Shown: piece by piece, positions 1-7,643 of the stretch | How the letters are laid out: each line of letters opens with the position of its first letter | Position numbering within the stretch: the stretch's first letter is position 1 | Assembly: GCA_002469915.1 (NCBI GenBank) | Contig: DKOG01000242.1 | Location: forward strand, 1-10,109 | From: Bacteroidetes bacterium UBA7368 | GTDB lineage: Bacteria; Bacteroidota; Rhodothermia; Rhodothermales; UBA10348 | Direction of reading: 5' to 3' | Length of the DNA stretch: 10,109 bases | Translations under genes and position numbers: made by a program | Notes under the pieces: model-generated | Told to the model about the DNA's origin: nothing | Database searches by the model: none | Seen by the model: only the letters and a program-made list of their open reading frames with translations

Positions 1-2915
1 TGCTCCATCATCTCTTCCATAGACATATTGCTTTGCCCAGCTCCGGACCCGTTCATCTGCTGATTAAGTAATTCAGACAGCATGAGCGCGAGTTCATTGA
101 GATTGGTCATAGCACCTTTCTGATGACCACCGGCTCGTCTGGCGGCTCGCTCGGTAAGAGCCAGCGTAGCATCTCCCATCTCTCGCATCGCATCACCAGC
201 CCGCTGCTGAATATCGCGAGTCATTTGCGGCACTTCTTTGGCAATGCTCTGTAATGAATCCGAGACCATACTTAGACCCTCGGCCAGATTTACCTGTGCT
301 TGTGCCGAGGTTCTTAAAAGAGGGGACTCTGCAGATAATTGAATTACATCAAGACGTAGACTTTCTTGTTGATCTGACAGCACAAGGATGTCCTCGACCG
401 CAGCACGTATGGCGGCAATATTGAGTTGCATCTGAGCACCCTGCATGTTCATCTGCATCTGGTTCATATCCGATGAGAGCTGGCCCAACTGCTCGGACAT
501 TTCCTGCTGTTGCTGAGATGCCTCGCCAAGGTCGCCTTCTTTCACCTCTTCAGCATTTTCCTGCATTTTTTGAGAGAGTTGCTCGTCCTGCGTGTCTTCC
601 ATCAAGTCCTGCATCTGTTCGGATGGCATGTTTTTCAGCTCTTCCATGCGCTCCAGCACTTCTTCCATCTTATCTTCGAGGGCTTGCATTTCTTCGGCCG
701 CCATTTCCTGTTGCTCAGCTAACTCCTCACGACGTTCATCTGCATCCTCATTGTCGCCCGCGGCCTCCTCAGGCTCTTGTTGTTCGTTTTCGAGTTTGGC
801 GGTCTCCTCAGCTAATTTGTCTTCAGTTTCTGCGAGATCCTCTGCTCGTTGTTCGACTTCATCCATGTCCTGCTGGACTCTAAATTGTTTGAACAGGTCC
901 AGCGTTCGCTCCAGTCTTTCGGAATACATGTCCTCGGAGAACTCAAATTTTTCGAGGGCATCCTGCATCTCATTCAAGTCCATGTTGTCGATTGCAGATT
1001 CCAATTGCTCAAGCGCGTCCATTAACTCGGGCGTCCGAACTTCGTCTACTACCTCTTGAAGTTCTTCGAACATGCTCATCGTCTCGTCCGATACCAGATC
1101 GTTGTTGTTCATCTGTTCGGCCAGATCCTCCATTTGCTGGCTGATCTCATCAACGGCATTTTCCATTTCCTCCTGACGTTCTTGCAGCTGGTCAAGTGCG
1201 CGTTCATCTTCCCATTCTGCTTCTGGTTTTTGAATGAGATCTTCCTTCAATTCCTCAAACTGCTCTCTGACCGCGTCGGCCTTTTCGAGCATCTTCTCAA
1301 TGGAGTCCTCGGTGCGATCTTGGGAGTTATCTAGATCTTTGAATTGCTCTGCGAGGGAGGGGAAGCGGAGTTGGAAAACTCTGGTCTGGGCAGATTTGTA
1401 CCCAGAGACGGCATCATTGTCCCAAACTTGAATGTAATATTCAAACATATCGCCAGGTACGGGGTCAAGACCTGTTTCCCGGTTGAGGTACCAATCGAAG
1501 GGGATTTCTTGATCTAACGCAAAAGGATCTGGAGCGGGGAGAGGGTACGTGGTAAACGTCTCAGAAACGTTGCCAAATCGACTATCGGAGAGTCGATAGT
1601 TAAGTGTCATGTTGCGAAACCCAAAATCATCTGTGATGTGGGTAAGCAGAAAAACATGCATCTCATCAGAGAGGTCGACCAAAGCGGCAGGCGATAATAA
1701 CGTGGCCGTTGGCGACGAGTCAGAAAGCGTCTCGATTGAATAGGAGATCGGATCTAAGTTTTGGATGTCGCCTGCGGAATAAAGACGCACTTTGTAGCGA
1801 TCATTCGATCTGACGGTGAATGAGGCTCGCGCGGAAAGGCCGTCGAGCTCCATTTCGGTATTGATTCCACTTTCAAATGCTAGGACAGCTCTTTCCGCGC
1901 GAGCCCCTGCAACAGAAACAGTGAGATCAACACGGCTTCCACCGAGTGCAACTACGTCGCCCACATTGGAAGCTAGCCGTTGGTCGGGAATTCGGGTGTA
2001 GGACGGGTAGGAAATACGCAGATTCAATTCCTGTACCAATGGACGCTCAACGACTTCGACCGTAAACCAAGGACTGGCTAAACCACCACCGGAAACGCGA
2101 TATCTGAAGGGTTGCCGAATGCTTCTGTATAAATGACTCAGCGAACCCGTGGAGTCTTCCGTCAGATTGATGAACCTGGACCGCATTTCACCGTCCACCA
2201 ACGATTCAAGTACAGGCTGGGTATCTGCATAGTCACCCGAGATAGAAATGGAAACTTTTAGGTCTTCACCGATCACGATTTCTGTGTCGCCAGGTAAAAC
2301 AGCGAAAGAAAAAGGCGCAGGACGTTCAAATTCCGTAGTTGGGCTTGTAAGACGAGTAGTAGCGGAGAAAAAGGAACCGGGTGCGGCAAGCAGGAAAACC
2401 AGTAGAAGAAGTACTGGGCTGATAGCCCAAAGCCCAACCTTTCGCGTCTCTTTCCAGGAAACGATCTCTTCAAAAGGAACACTTTTGAGTGGCTCACCAA
2501 GTTTTTGGAGTGCAGAGTCCACAAAAGGCTCAGGAGAGGAGCTATGACTTCCCTCGGAGAGCTGTAGCAGATTCAGTAGTCGATCTTCTACCTCAGGAAA
2601 CGAATGGCCGATTTTCTTGGCAAGCGTCTCATTTTCCCCTCCAGATAAGAGACCAGCGTTAATTAGAACGGGTAGAAGAACAAATCGGGAAAAGACAATG
2701 AGAAGGCCTAAACCGGCGAATATCAGTAGTCCCCAGCGCACGGTTGGAGCAAACCAGAAAAAGGACTCAAGCGATGCGGAAATGAACCACAAGGCCGAAA
2801 ATGAACCAATGAGAAGTAACGCGCCACTGAACAGGCTTACTTGGAGCAACCGAAGACGTGTTGCTTTCAGTTTTCGGTGGATAAACTCCACCAGTTGGGT
2901 CGTGCTACTGGACAT
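1..2915 (-). CDS. DUF4175-like membrane-anchored coiled-coil protein (3' end beyond window)
   Basis: Reading the minus strand from ATG at 2915 gives 971 codons with no stop before the window edge, so the C-terminus is missing. The start is well fixed, because an in-frame TGA lies two codons upstream. Hydrophobic segments at about residues 27-48, 60-84 and 158-180 suggest inner-membrane anchoring. Residues about 185-510 look beta-rich and contain short motifs I associate with DUF4175-type proteins: ISYPSYT near residue 301 and DDFGFR near 428. From about residue 515 to 820 the protein is an almost continuous Glu/Gln/Met/Asp-rich, Pro-poor coiled coil (for example QERQEEMENAVDEI), followed by a more mixed helical tail. 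Long proteins with N-terminal membrane helices and a low-complexity Gln-rich C-terminus are known in Bacteroidota and Alphaproteobacteria (DUF4175/TIGR02302); their function is not established. Family assignment is from motif memory and architecture. A cell-envelope scaffold role is only a guess. The Ser/Leu-rich plus-strand frames opposite the coil are antisense shadows. Confidence 0.8.
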   Translation of the reverse strand, partial: MSSSTTQLVEFIHRKLKATRLRLLQVSLFSGALLLIGSFSALWFISASLESFFWFAPTVRWGLLIFAGLGLLIVFSRFVLLPVLINAGLLSGGENETLAKKIGHSFPEVEDRLLNLLQLSEGSHSSSPEPFVDSALQKLGEPLKSVPFEEIVSWKETRKVGLWAISPVLLLLVFLLAAPGSFFSATTRLTSPTTEFERPAPFSFAVLPGDTEIVIGEDLKVSISISGDYADTQPVLESLVDGEMRSRFINLTEDSTGSLSHLYRSIRQPFRYRVSGGGLASPWFTVEVVERPLVQELNLRISYPSYTRIPDQRLASNVGDVVALGGSRVDLTVSVAGARAERAVLAFESGINTEMELDGLSARASFTVRSNDRYKVRLYSAGDIQNLDPISYSIETLSDSSPTATLLSPAALVDLSDEMHVFLLTHITDDFGFRNMTLNYRLSDSRFGNVSETFTTYPLPAPDPFALDQEIPFDWYLNRETGLDPVPGDMFEYYIQVWDNDAVSGYKSAQTRVFQLRFPSLAEQFKDLDNSQDRTEDSIEKMLEKADAVREQFEELKEDLIQKPEAEWEDERALDQLQERQEEMENAVDEISQQMEDLAEQMNNNDLVSDETMSMFEELQEVVDEVRTPELMDALEQLESAIDNMDLNEMQDALEKFEFSEDMYSERLERTLDLFKQFRVQQDMDEVEQRAEDLAETEDKLAEETAKLENEQQEPEEAAGDNEDADERREELAEQQEMAAEEMQALEDKMEEVLERMEELKNMPSEQMQDLMEDTQDEQLSQKMQENAEEVKEGDLGEASQQQQEMSEQLGQLSSDMNQMQMNMQGAQMQLNIAAIRAAVEDILVLSDQQESLRLDVIQLSAESPLLRTSAQAQVNLAEGLSMVSDSLQSIAKEVPQMTRDIQQRAGDAMREMGDATLALTERAARRAGGHQKGAMTNLNELALMLSELLNQQMNGSGAGQSNMSMEEMME

Positions 2916-2982
2916 GCTTCAAATGAAATGAGTTGCACAGTCTACACGAGGAGTAGAGTCGAGTTTCACGGAGCACCAATTA

Positions 2983-3013
2983 TTGACGATCCTCCGGCGC
3001 AGCACATTATAAT
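2983..3013 (+). promoter_or_regulatory. Candidate upstream promoter of glgC (TTGACG-N19-TATAAT)
   Basis: TTGACG at 2983-2988 and a perfect TATAAT at 3008-3013 resemble a housekeeping sigma-70 promoter, but the 19-base spacer is longer than the usual 17. Initiation near 3020 would give a leader of about 84 bases before the glgC ATG at 3104. A TATAAT match can arise by chance, and Bacteroidota often use a different consensus, so this is a weak call. Confidence 0.35.
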
Positions 3014-3046
3014 TCGGTTAATAGAGGTGAGCGGCAAGGTCCGGCG

Positions 3047-3077
3047 TTGACCGTTCAGTTGTTCAGGCGTAGGTTTG
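3047..3077 (+). promoter_or_regulatory. Candidate Bacteroidota-type promoter of glgC (TTGACC-N17-TAGGTTTG)
   Basis: TAGGTTTG at 3070-3077 fits the Bacteroidota -7 consensus TAnnTTTG exactly. TTGACC at 3047-3052 lies 17 bases upstream, in the place of the -33/-35 element. Transcription would begin near 3084 and give a leader of about 20 bases containing GGAG at 3094-3097. If correct, the TTG at 3047, which could be read as an in-frame start codon, is a promoter element and the true start is the ATG at 3104. Confidence 0.5.
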
Positions 3078-3103
3078 ACTCCGTAAACCTATTGGAGCTA
3101 TCC

Positions 3104-4363
3104 ATGATTTCTATCATTCTCGGAGGGGGAGCTGGTTCTCGCCTGTTTCCATTAACTCATCACCGGTCCAAACCAGCTGTGCCTCTGGCAGGGAAGTATC
3201 GATTAATTGATATTCCGGTCTCGAATTGTATCAATTCAGATATCAATCAGATATTTGTGGTGACCCAATACAATTCAGCGAGTTTGAATCGACACATTAG
3301 CCAAACCTATCGTTTCGACAAGTTTCGACATGGATTTGTGAACATTTTGGCGGCTGAGCAGACTCCGTTTTCAAAAGAGTGGTTTCAAGGCACGGCAGAT
3401 GCGGTTCGACAAAGTATGCAGCACGTGCAGCATTACCGTCATGATGAGGTGCTCATCCTTTCTGGTGACCAACTCTATACGATGGACTATCAGAAGATGT
3501 TGGCTCATCATCGTGCTACCAACGCTGATGTTACGATTGCCTCTATCCCGGTTGATGCCTCGGATGCACCGGGTTTTGGAATTTTGAAGACCAACTCAGA
3601 GGGTTTGATCACCGAGTTTTATGAAAAACCTGATGTTGAAGATCTGGAAGGGAAAAGCAGTAGTGTTTCAGATGAAATGGAGCAGCAAGGTCGTATATAT
3701 CTTGCTTCTATGGGCATCTATATTTTCTCTGCAAAAGTTCTGAAAGAGTTGTTTGAGCGTCATCAGGACGCCCACGACTTTGGAAAGGAGATTATCCCGT
3801 CCGCACTTTCCTCGCACAGAGTAGCGAGTTATGCTTTCGAGGGATATTGGAGTGATATCGGAACCATCAAGTCATTTTTTGACGCGAATCTGATGTTAAC
3901 GAGGCCAAGACCTGATTTTGACCTGTACAATCCGGAAATGCCGATATACACGAATGCCCGCATGCTACAGCCCGCGAAATTTCAACATTCGAGAGTAAAT
4001 CACTCGATCATTGCGGAAGCAAGTGTTATTGGGAAGTCGCGGATTACGAACTCGGTCATTGGTCTTCGCAGTTTCATTGGAGATGATGTCGAGTTGGATG
4101 AAACGGTAGTCATGGGAAATGATTACTTCCGTTGGCATGACCCTGCAGATCGAATATTAATGGATGGCCCGGATCAGCCAGGTATTGGAGACGGTACTAA
4201 AATTCGTCGCACTATCGTTGACCGAAATGCGAGTATTGGGAAGGACTGCAAGATTCTTAATGAAACAGGATATGATCATTTCGATGGTGATGGATACTTC
4301 ATTCGAGACGGCATCGTAGTTATTCCGAAAAACGGTCAGATTCCGGACGGAACGATCATTTAA
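3104..4363 (+). CDS. glgC: Glucose-1-phosphate adenylyltransferase (ADP-glucose pyrophosphorylase)
   Basis: This cytosolic enzyme makes ADP-glucose and pyrophosphate from ATP and glucose 1-phosphate, the committed step of bacterial glycogen synthesis. At 419 residues from the chosen ATG it matches the usual family size. The frame is open back to a TTG at 3047, but I prefer the ATG at 3104: GGAG ends 6 bases before it and the catalytic loop GGGAGSR follows almost at once, as in homologues. Visible motifs are SKPAVPLAGKYRLIDIPVSN, WFQGTADAV (W93), SGDQLYTMDY (D122, equivalent to the E. coli catalytic Asp142), FYEKP (K175, the glucose-1-phosphate contact) and GYWSDIG (about 247). A C-terminal left-handed beta-helix domain starts near residue 286 and includes GYFIRDGIV. 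WFQG, GYWSDIGTI and the C-terminus resemble plant/cyanobacterial enzymes more than enteric ones, which have WYRG. No other glycogen gene is adjacent; a TonB-dependent receptor follows 121 bases downstream. Confidence 0.95.
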   Translation: MISIILGGGAGSRLFPLTHHRSKPAVPLAGKYRLIDIPVSNCINSDINQIFVVTQYNSASLNRHISQTYRFDKFRHGFVNILAAEQTPFSKEWFQGTADAVRQSMQHVQHYRHDEVLILSGDQLYTMDYQKMLAHHRATNADVTIASIPVDASDAPGFGILKTNSEGLITEFYEKPDVEDLEGKSSSVSDEMEQQGRIYLASMGIYIFSAKVLKELFERHQDAHDFGKEIIPSALSSHRVASYAFEGYWSDIGTIKSFFDANLMLTRPRPDFDLYNPEMPIYTNARMLQPAKFQHSRVNHSIIAEASVIGKSRITNSVIGLRSFIGDDVELDETVVMGNDYFRWHDPADRILMDGPDQPGIGDGTKIRRTIVDRNASIGKDCKILNETGYDHFDGDGYFIRDGIVVIPKNGQIPDGTII

Positions 4364-4462
4364 TTCGATGATTGGAAAGGAAGAGCGTGGAAACGTAGCA
4401 CTCCGCCATCAAAGCTCCCGAAAAGGTAGCTGTGGAGATGCTTCGTTCTGGATATTATCAAT

Positions 4463-4470
4463 TATATTTG
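4463..4470 (+). promoter_or_regulatory. Candidate -7 element before the TonB-dependent receptor (TATATTTG)
   Basis: TATATTTG matches the Bacteroidota -7 consensus TAnnTTTG and sits in an AT-rich patch just upstream of the receptor ATG at 4485. No good TTG -33 element is found at the matching distance; TTCG at 4442-4445 is the nearest. The implied leader would be very short. The receptor might instead be co-transcribed with glgC, since I see no terminator in 4364-4484. Confidence 0.25.
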
Positions 4471-4484
4471 AATTCAAGGGTGCT

Positions 4485-6485
4485 ATGTCATTGAGCCGCT
4501 TGTTGATATGGGTTCTTGTGTGGGTCATTTTTCTACCTGTTCATGCGGATGCACAAGTAGAAAAAGATTCCCTTGCGTCTTACGACCTGTCTGAAATTGT
4601 TATAGGTGGTCAGGCTCGCCAAGAGCAACAATTCAACCGAGTATACCGCGTTGGTTTAGCCAGATTGGCGTCTCAAGACCGTCCAGACGTGGCAGGCGTC
4701 TTAAGGCAGTTGCCTTCGGCTCATATCCAGACGAACTCCCGCGGTGAGACCCTCGTATACATTCGAGGAGTCGGAGAGCGCCAAGTAGCTGTTTTTCTGG
4801 ATGGAGCACCGCTTAACATTCCGTGGGATAATCGTATTGATTTGAGTCTAGTACCCTCAACCGTGTTAGGAGATGTGTCCTCTGAGCAAGGTGCCGTCAG
4901 TGGAGCGTATGGGCCCAACGTTTCTGGAGGGGTTATCAATCTCCAGAGTAGGCGCCTCGGACAAGGGTCTCGAATTGCAGAGGTCTCGTTTCAGGGTGGT
5001 TCGTTTGAATCTCGTCTGGGCAGAGGCATGTTTGCTCATCGAGGGGAGCGTTCATCGATATTGATTGGAGGATCGCATGAATCTAGGAGCGCGTATTCCG
5101 TACCCAATCAAGTGAATGTGCCTTTTGATGCGCGGGACGATGTAAGGGTAAATACGGATCGTCGCTCTTCTACTGGATACTTCAGGTTTGAGCGGGAGTA
5201 CGAAAAAGGATCCATCGGTCTTACGCTTCTCCATGCAGATGCTGAAAAAGGGGTCGCGCCTGAAGGACACTTGGATCCACTAACGAGTCGAGTTAGGTAC
5301 TGGCGATATCCAGTCTGGCAAAACAGCATGGCTATAGTCAGTGCCACGCGGGAGCTGGTCGGCTTTCAGGTATTTTCGACTGGATGGATGACTCGGTTTC
5401 GCCAACGTATTGATCAGTACACTTCGGCCACTTACGACGAATTGGAAAGTCAGCAACGAGATACCGATTTGGGAGCAGGCGCTCGCTTCGTAGCTGAGCG
5501 CCGAGTGGCATCTTTGGACCTGCGAAATTTCGCTATTGTTTCCACCGCATCTCATGACCAAATCGATACTGATTTTTCGACAACAGGAAAGTTGGTAAGG
5601 CCTGAGCAATCGTATCGTCAGCGAATGCTTTCGGTTGGAAGTGAACTAGCAAGTGGTGTTTCTTCACGCTCCACCTGGATTGTGGGCGCCTCTTTGGACA
5701 TTATGCAGACACCGGAAACGGGTGATAAACCGGGGCGTGATGCTTTTGTTGAACCGGGATTCAATCTTGAAGGGACGTATCCGATCTCTGAATCCGTGAG
5801 TATTACGGCCAATGCAGGGAGTAAGACAAGATTTCCGACTATGCGGGAGCTATTTGGTACAGCGCTGAATCGATTTGAATTAAATGAGGCACTAAAGAGC
5901 GAGCGAACCTGGATGGCGGAATCCGGGATTCAAAAGCAGGGCGAGCGCCTATCCTTTGATATGGTAGCGTTTGTGCGAAGAACGACGGACACCATAGATC
6001 AAACGAATGTGGTAGTTGGAGAGCGGACAAAAAGAAAACGAATCAATCTGGATGGTTCGAGGACCGTCGGCATCGAGGCGTCAGGGATTGGCGTGATTGG
6101 AGAACACGTTTCTATCGATGGTCACGCCACGTGGCTAAGGCCGATTTCACTGAATGAGGATGGAAACCGTCATTTAACCGAGAAACCCGAAGTACTCATT
6201 ACCCTAAATGCAGAAGTGTCTTTGATTCCCAATCTAAAGGTTCAAACAGGCCTGGTATACACGGGTGTTGCATATGGACTAGCGGAAGACAACAGTCAGG
6301 TTCGATTACCGACGAGTACAGTGATGGGGTCCCGTCTTTCAACTAACCGGTACTTTAGTTCTTCTGGCATGTTCTTAGAGCTTTATGCTGGTGTTGACAA
6401 CATTACAAATGCTGTTCAATTGCCTCAGCTCGGTTTGCCTGCTCCCGGTAGAAGCGCCCGATTCGGAATAAATTTGTCTTATTGA
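4485..6485 (+). CDS. TonB-dependent outer-membrane receptor, substrate unknown
   Basis: The product is 666 residues, a normal length for a TonB-dependent receptor, which uses TonB/ExbBD energy to import scarce ligands across the outer membrane. The frame is open upstream to 4368, but the ATG at 4485 is preferred: AAGGG precedes it by 4 bases and it begins a clear signal peptide, with Arg5, a hydrophobic core of residues 6-18 and an Ala-Asp-Ala cleavage site after residue 23. A TonB-box-like SEIVIGG lies at residues 36-42. The plug domain follows at about 50-155, with YIRGVGERQVAVFLDG and the closing VSGGVINLQSRR. The rest looks like a beta-barrel of alternating aromatic strands ending GINLSY, typical for outer-membrane insertion. 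It has no N-terminal carboxypeptidase-like domain and no SusD partner next to it, so it is not a standard SusC. The ligand (siderophore, vitamin B12, sugar or other) cannot be told from the sequence. Its position after glgC does not prove a carbohydrate role. Confidence 0.92.
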   Translation: MSLSRLLIWVLVWVIFLPVHADAQVEKDSLASYDLSEIVIGGQARQEQQFNRVYRVGLARLASQDRPDVAGVLRQLPSAHIQTNSRGETLVYIRGVGERQVAVFLDGAPLNIPWDNRIDLSLVPSTVLGDVSSEQGAVSGAYGPNVSGGVINLQSRRLGQGSRIAEVSFQGGSFESRLGRGMFAHRGERSSILIGGSHESRSAYSVPNQVNVPFDARDDVRVNTDRRSSTGYFRFEREYEKGSIGLTLLHADAEKGVAPEGHLDPLTSRVRYWRYPVWQNSMAIVSATRELVGFQVFSTGWMTRFRQRIDQYTSATYDELESQQRDTDLGAGARFVAERRVASLDLRNFAIVSTASHDQIDTDFSTTGKLVRPEQSYRQRMLSVGSELASGVSSRSTWIVGASLDIMQTPETGDKPGRDAFVEPGFNLEGTYPISESVSITANAGSKTRFPTMRELFGTALNRFELNEALKSERTWMAESGIQKQGERLSFDMVAFVRRTTDTIDQTNVVVGERTKRKRINLDGSRTVGIEASGIGVIGEHVSIDGHATWLRPISLNEDGNRHLTEKPEVLITLNAEVSLIPNLKVQTGLVYTGVAYGLAEDNSQVRLPTSTVMGSRLSTNRYFSSSGMFLELYAGVDNITNAVQLPQLGLPAPGRSARFGINLSY

Positions 6486-6516
6486 GCGGGCCGTCGGAAT
6501 TACCGCGTTTGGTGGG

Positions 6517-6813
6517 TTATGATGTTTCGCTGATTATGACGTGGCTCGAAGCCGTAGGCCGCGCAGCAAACAACCGCTTTGATGCCTTCCAAGACGAGCG
6601 AAACAACTCTGATTGTCTGTACGCCTCTAGAGCTGCTTCACTTTCCCATTTACTCAGGGTACTAACCACATTGGGGTAGCGTACATCACTAAGCAGTTCC
6701 AGGTCATGGCAACCTTCACTGGCTCGAATCTTGTGTTTAATGCTCTCAAAGAGGGCCTTAAATTCGTCTAACGCATCTGGGCGGATGGTTAGTTGGACCA
6801 TTCGAATAATCAT
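6517..6813 (-). CDS. Antibiotic biosynthesis monooxygenase (ABM)-domain protein
   Basis: This 98-residue protein has the layout of a single ABM domain (dimeric alpha/beta ferredoxin-like barrel): an opening strand MIIRMVQLTIRPD, a helix, EGCHDLELLSDV in the second strand, LSKWESEAALEAYRQS and then LFRSSW. The family includes heme-degrading and quinol monooxygenases, but many small stand-alone members have no known substrate, and nothing here identifies one. The ATG overlaps the pyrF stop in an ATGA, so it is very probably translated by coupling to pyrF. A GGGAG lies only one base before the ATG, too close for normal spacing. A second ATG at 6801 (Met5) is possible, but the first strand would then be cut. 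The gene ends 31 bases from the convergent TonB-dependent receptor stop. Confidence 0.85.
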   Translation of the reverse strand: MIIRMVQLTIRPDALDEFKALFESIKHKIRASEGCHDLELLSDVRYPNVVSTLSKWESEAALEAYRQSELFRSSWKASKRLFAARPTASSHVIISETS

Positions 6814-7643
6814 GCTCCCAGTTCCGTTCTGGTTTGAATGGCGGCGTTTCTCGCTACTTTGGCAAAGTCTTGATCATTCCCGGCGTAAATAATGCCTCGA
6901 CTACTGTTCACTAGCACTGGACCGTTTCCTGAAGCCTGCATGACATCAGCTGCCGAACCGCCCTGCGAGCCTACGCCAGGAATCAGAAAAGGAGTCTCTG
7001 GCAACATGTGTCTCAGATCACTCATGGTTTCAACGTCCGTGGCCCCAACTACCAGTCCTGTGGTGCCCGGCGTGTCTGTAGACCAAGACACTGCGTCTCT
7101 TGCCACTTTTCGGTAAAGGGGTTCGCCACCCACGTCTAATAGTTGAAAGTCAGCTCCACCGGGATTCGATGTTCGAGCTAAGACGAAGGTACAGGTACCG
7201 GTTTGGGTCAAAAAAGGAGCCACGGAGTCCTCTCCCATGTATGGACTAACCGTTACACTATCAAAACCCAAGTCATCAAATACGGAGTGCGCATAAAACC
7301 CTGCTGAATTTCCAATGTCACCTCTTTTGGCATCTGCAATTGTTAGAACGTCGGAGGGGATACCATTCAGGACAGATCGCAAGACTTGAAGTCCCGAATC
7401 TCCCAAGGCCTCAAAAAAGGCAAAGTTCATTTTGAAGGCGACCGCTTGGTCCGACGTGCTTTCAACAATCTCACGGCAGAAAAACTCTACCGCGGCGGGT
7501 AGTGGATGTGCCGAAAGAAGGTGACTTGGCAAACGGGATGGGTCAGGATCTAATCCAACGCACAGCACGGACTGTTTGGAGGATCGGAGGGTAGATAGGC
7601 GCTCGGAAAACGTCACTGGCACACGGTTTAAATCTGTGGTCAT
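6810..7643 (-). CDS. pyrF: Orotidine 5'-phosphate decarboxylase, type 2
   Basis: This enzyme decarboxylates orotidine 5'-monophosphate to UMP, the last step of de novo pyrimidine synthesis in the cytosol. The product has 277 residues, the size of the longer PyrF subfamily 2 rather than the roughly 230-residue E. coli form. Visible are VGLDPDPSRLP at about residue 29, FKMNFAFFEALG with Lys71, the active-site motif DAKRGDIGN with Asp104, Lys106 and Asp109, the phosphate-binding IPGVGSQGG, and VNSSRGIIYAG near the C-terminus. All key residues appear intact. The ATG at 7643 is not preceded by a clear Shine-Dalgarno sequence. The gene is first in a two-gene unit with the ABM-domain gene, and no other pyr gene is nearby. 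TATATT (complement of 7662-7667) could be a -10 box, but its -35 partner is poor. Confidence 0.96.
   Translation of the reverse strand: MTTDLNRVPVTFSERLSTLRSSKQSVLCVGLDPDPSRLPSHLLSAHPLPAAVEFFCREIVESTSDQAVAFKMNFAFFEALGDSGLQVLRSVLNGIPSDVLTIADAKRGDIGNSAGFYAHSVFDDLGFDSVTVSPYMGEDSVAPFLTQTGTCTFVLARTSNPGGADFQLLDVGGEPLYRKVARDAVSWSTDTPGTTGLVVGATDVETMSDLRHMLPETPFLIPGVGSQGGSAADVMQASGNGPVLVNSSRGIIYAGNDQDFAKVARNAAIQTRTELGA

Larger units (their letters stand above)
2916..3103. other. Divergent intergenic region between the DUF4175-like gene and glgC
   Basis: This 188-base gap separates two divergently transcribed genes. It contains two plausible plus-strand promoters for glgC, listed separately. In the minus direction I see no convincing promoter: the nearest TAnnTTTG-like element (TTCATTTG, complement of 2920-2927, one mismatch) lies only a few bases before the ATG. 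No strong hairpin or RNA gene was recognised. Confidence 0.6.

Noticed and set aside
473..1431. Several overlapping plus-strand open frames rich in Ser, Leu and Phe
   Set aside because: They lie antisense to the coiled-coil part of the minus-strand DUF4175-like gene. Their composition is what Glu/Gln/Met codons give when read on the other strand, and they match no family.
1816..2931. Further plus-strand frames and one minus-strand frame (2273-2524) over the N-terminal half of the same gene
   Set aside because: The true minus-strand frame is open throughout and encodes recognisable membrane segments and motifs; these are out-of-frame shadows.
3047..3103. N-terminal extension of GlgC from a TTG codon
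   Set aside because: The TTG overlaps a good promoter element, and the extension has no resemblance to the conserved GlgC N-terminus. The ATG at 3104 has a better ribosome-binding site.
4412..4432. Small inverted repeat between glgC and the receptor (AGCTCC...GGTAGCT)
   Set aside because: The stem is short and bulged, with no T-tract, so it is not a credible terminator.
4368..4484. N-terminal extension of the TonB-dependent receptor
   Set aside because: It would bury the signal peptide 39 residues inside the protein; the ATG at 4485 begins it directly.
4721..6030. Minus-strand frames inside the receptor gene
   Set aside because: They are short, overlap the well-supported receptor frame, and show no recognisable domain.
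6486..6516. Possible terminator between the receptor and ABM-domain gene (GCGG...CCGC)
   Set aside because: A 4-bp stem with a 13-base loop is too weak to call.
6482..7116. Plus-strand frames opposite the ABM-domain gene and pyrF
   Set aside because: They are antisense to genes with clear family motifs and have no independent support.
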